DNA of 6,782 nucleotides, from the NCBI GenBank assembly GCA_002390205.1, contig DGOV01000013.1, positions 1 through 6,782 on the forward strand, read 5' to 3'. Below, piece by piece: positions 6,240-6,782 of the stretch. Position 1 is the first letter of the stretch. Each line of letters begins with the position of its first letter. This DNA is from Proteobacteria bacterium UBA4457. GTDB taxonomy: Bacteria > Pseudomonadota > Gammaproteobacteria > Ga0077536. Both the position numbers and the translations under genes were made by a program. The notes beneath the pieces were generated by a model. The model was not told the DNA's origin, made no database searches, and saw only the letters and a list, made by a program, of their open reading frames with translations.

Positions 6240-6439
6240 ATTGGAAAAACTCTTAAGTACGCTATACCTTTCGTAAAATATTTTTCCGGAGTTATTCTCA
6301 ACTTGAAAAATACACTCCTCAACAAGAGGAGATATTCGATCTCATCAAATCCCTCAAAGTATCTGGTCTTGGATATAGGAAGATTTCTTTTAACTTTCTT
6401 TCTCAAAAGAACTCTGACAGACTTAGTCGACGGTACTTG

Positions 6440-6461
6440 GTCCCTGTGAATAGTCAGGGAC
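6440..6461. repeat. GC-rich hairpin GTCCCTG/CAGGGAC
   Basis: GTCCCTG at 6440-6446 and CAGGGAC at 6455-6461 form a perfect 7-bp stem with an 8-nt loop; a bulged G allows two further A-T pairs. No T-run follows, so it is not a clear terminator. It lies 67 nt before the repeat gene and 200 nt after the oxygenase, and could be an operator or an mRNA end-protecting stem. Confidence 0.4.
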
Positions 6462-6514
6462 AATATGAAAGAAGTCTTGCGCAAGATCGGTCTCGTAGCA
6501 GCCTAGCTTACATT

Positions 6515-6520
6515 AGGGGA
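6515..6520 (+). promoter_or_regulatory. Ribosome binding site of the YwqK-like gene
   Basis: AGGGGA lies 8 nt before ATG 6529, a near-ideal spacing. This selects 6529 over the in-frame ATG at 6541, which has GAGAGA touching it. An out-of-frame ATG at 6522 stops after four codons. Confidence 0.6.
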
Positions 6521-6528
6521 AATGATAA

Positions 6529-6782
6529 ATGGTTGAGAGAATGGAAAATCTGGTAAAGCGGGATGGACGTTGGTTCAAGAAGTTCACAGAGATTCCGTTC
6601 ACTGGACAAATAATTGAGCACCACGACAATGGACAGTTGAAAGAAAAAGGTAACTACAGGAACGGCGAGAAAGAAGGTGCGTGGTCTTTTCACCACGACA
6701 ATGGACAGTTGAAAGAAAAAGGTAACTACAGGAACGGCGAGAAAGAAGGTGCGTGGTCTTTTCACCACGACAATGGACAGTT
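6529..6782 (+). CDS. YwqK-like MORN-variant repeat protein, N-terminal part (3' end outside window)
   Basis: The frame runs from ATG 6529 to the right edge without a stop: 84 full codons. TAA at 6526-6528 closes it upstream. The N-terminus has LVKRDGRWFKKFTEIPFTG (residues 8-26), the entry module I know from YwqK-family proteins (COG2849), then 24-residue repeats at 31-54, 55-78 and 79 onward. Each repeat carries DNGQL, KGNY.NG and KEGAW, the MORN-variant pattern of short beta-hairpins. YwqK of Bacillus is named as an antitoxin of a secreted nuclease; most Gram-negative members have no proven role, so an antitoxin function should not be assumed. There is no signal peptide in the visible part. 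The repeats are identical at DNA level, pointing to recent expansion. The full length cannot be known here. Confidence 0.8.
   Translation, partial: MVERMENLVKRDGRWFKKFTEIPFTGQIIEHHDNGQLKEKGNYRNGEKEGAWSFHHDNGQLKEKGNYRNGEKEGAWSFHHDNGQ
6619..6782 (+). repeat. Exact 72-bp tandem repeat, two full copies plus a partial third
   Basis: The unit begins with CACCACGACAATGG and repeats at 6619, 6691 and 6763; copies 1 and 2 are identical over all 72 bases, and the 20 visible bases of copy 3 match too. The unit is 24 codons, so changes in copy number keep the frame. The array continues beyond the window. Confidence 0.97.

Larger units (their letters stand above)
6257..6556 (+). pseudogene. Probable remnant of a small helix-turn-helix (recombinase-like) gene
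   Basis: The frame is open for 99 codons after TAA at 6254 but has no ATG, GTG or TTG before its best-looking part. It reads YTPQQEEIFDLIKSL at about 6308-6352, then GLGYRKISFNFL, which has the look of a helix-turn-helix from a recombinase-associated or small DNA-binding protein. The following Arg/Ser-rich stretch is less convincing, and the frame ends with KWLREWKIW. In the other forward frame, open from TTG 6303 to a stop near 6447, a DGTWSL string appears where such proteins often carry a Gly-Lys-Trp type motif, so a frameshift is possible. I take it as a decayed gene. It overlaps the next gene by 28 nt. It could also be a chance open frame. Confidence 0.35.

Noticed and set aside
6315..6331. 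CTCCTC/GAGGAG hairpin as terminator of the oxygenase gene
   Set aside because: The 6-bp stem has no T-run and encodes the PQQEE part of the helix-turn-helix-like frame, so it may be a coding accident.
6236..6484. 82-residue - strand frame after the carotenoid oxygenase
   Set aside because: It has no recognised motif, and the + strand in the same place has the more protein-like helix-turn-helix segment.
6508..6768. 86-residue - strand frame with an internal repeat
   Set aside because: It is the antisense of the YwqK-like repeats; its repeat only mirrors the 72-bp array, and the + strand has a good ribosome site and a recognised family.
6619..6782. CRISPR array or intergenic repeat
   Set aside because: The repeats are adjacent without spacers, have a 72-bp coding period and encode a known repeat-protein pattern.

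Overview
The window looks like a chromosomal segment of a Gram-negative bacterium, most likely a gammaproteobacterium of marine or soil type. The evidence is an outer-membrane barrel protein, two exported periplasmic proteins, moderate GC with AT-rich intergenic DNA, and protein subfamilies I associate with that group. Placement below class is not possible from the sequence alone. Every gene I can support lies on the + strand.

Layout: (a) 2-478 is the 3' end of an acyl-CoA dehydrogenase gene whose start lies outside the window. (b) 600-4431 is a tightly packed metal-uptake cluster, probably for zinc. It encodes a small exported His/Cys-rich protein (DUF2946-like, probable zinc chaperone), an outer-membrane beta-barrel with an N-terminal coiled coil, a ZnuA-type periplasmic substrate-binding protein, a ZnuB-type membrane permease and a MerC-family membrane protein. 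The middle genes overlap by 1 and 11 nt. No ATPase gene is present, although an ABC importer needs one. (c) 4432-4781 is about 350 nt of non-coding DNA with several small inverted repeats, including a perfect dyad just before the next gene. (d) 4782-6239 is a complete carotenoid oxygenase (RPE65/lignostilbene dioxygenase family) with all four iron-binding histidines. (e) 6257-6556 is an open frame without a start codon that resembles a helix-turn-helix protein and is probably a gene remnant. (f) 6529-6782 is the 5' end of a YwqK-like MORN-variant gene. It contains a 72-bp unit repeated exactly in tandem and runs off the right edge.

How the genes may work together: in the metal cluster, the barrel would pass metal across the outer membrane and the small exported protein could hold it. 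The binding protein would deliver it to the permease, and the MerC protein may add a second inner-membrane metal route or sensor. The missing ATPase must be supplied from another locus, or the permease works in an unusual way. This is the most interesting point in the window. The dehydrogenase, the carotenoid oxygenase and the repeat gene appear to be unrelated neighbours. No insertion sequence, tRNA, rRNA or CRISPR array was seen.
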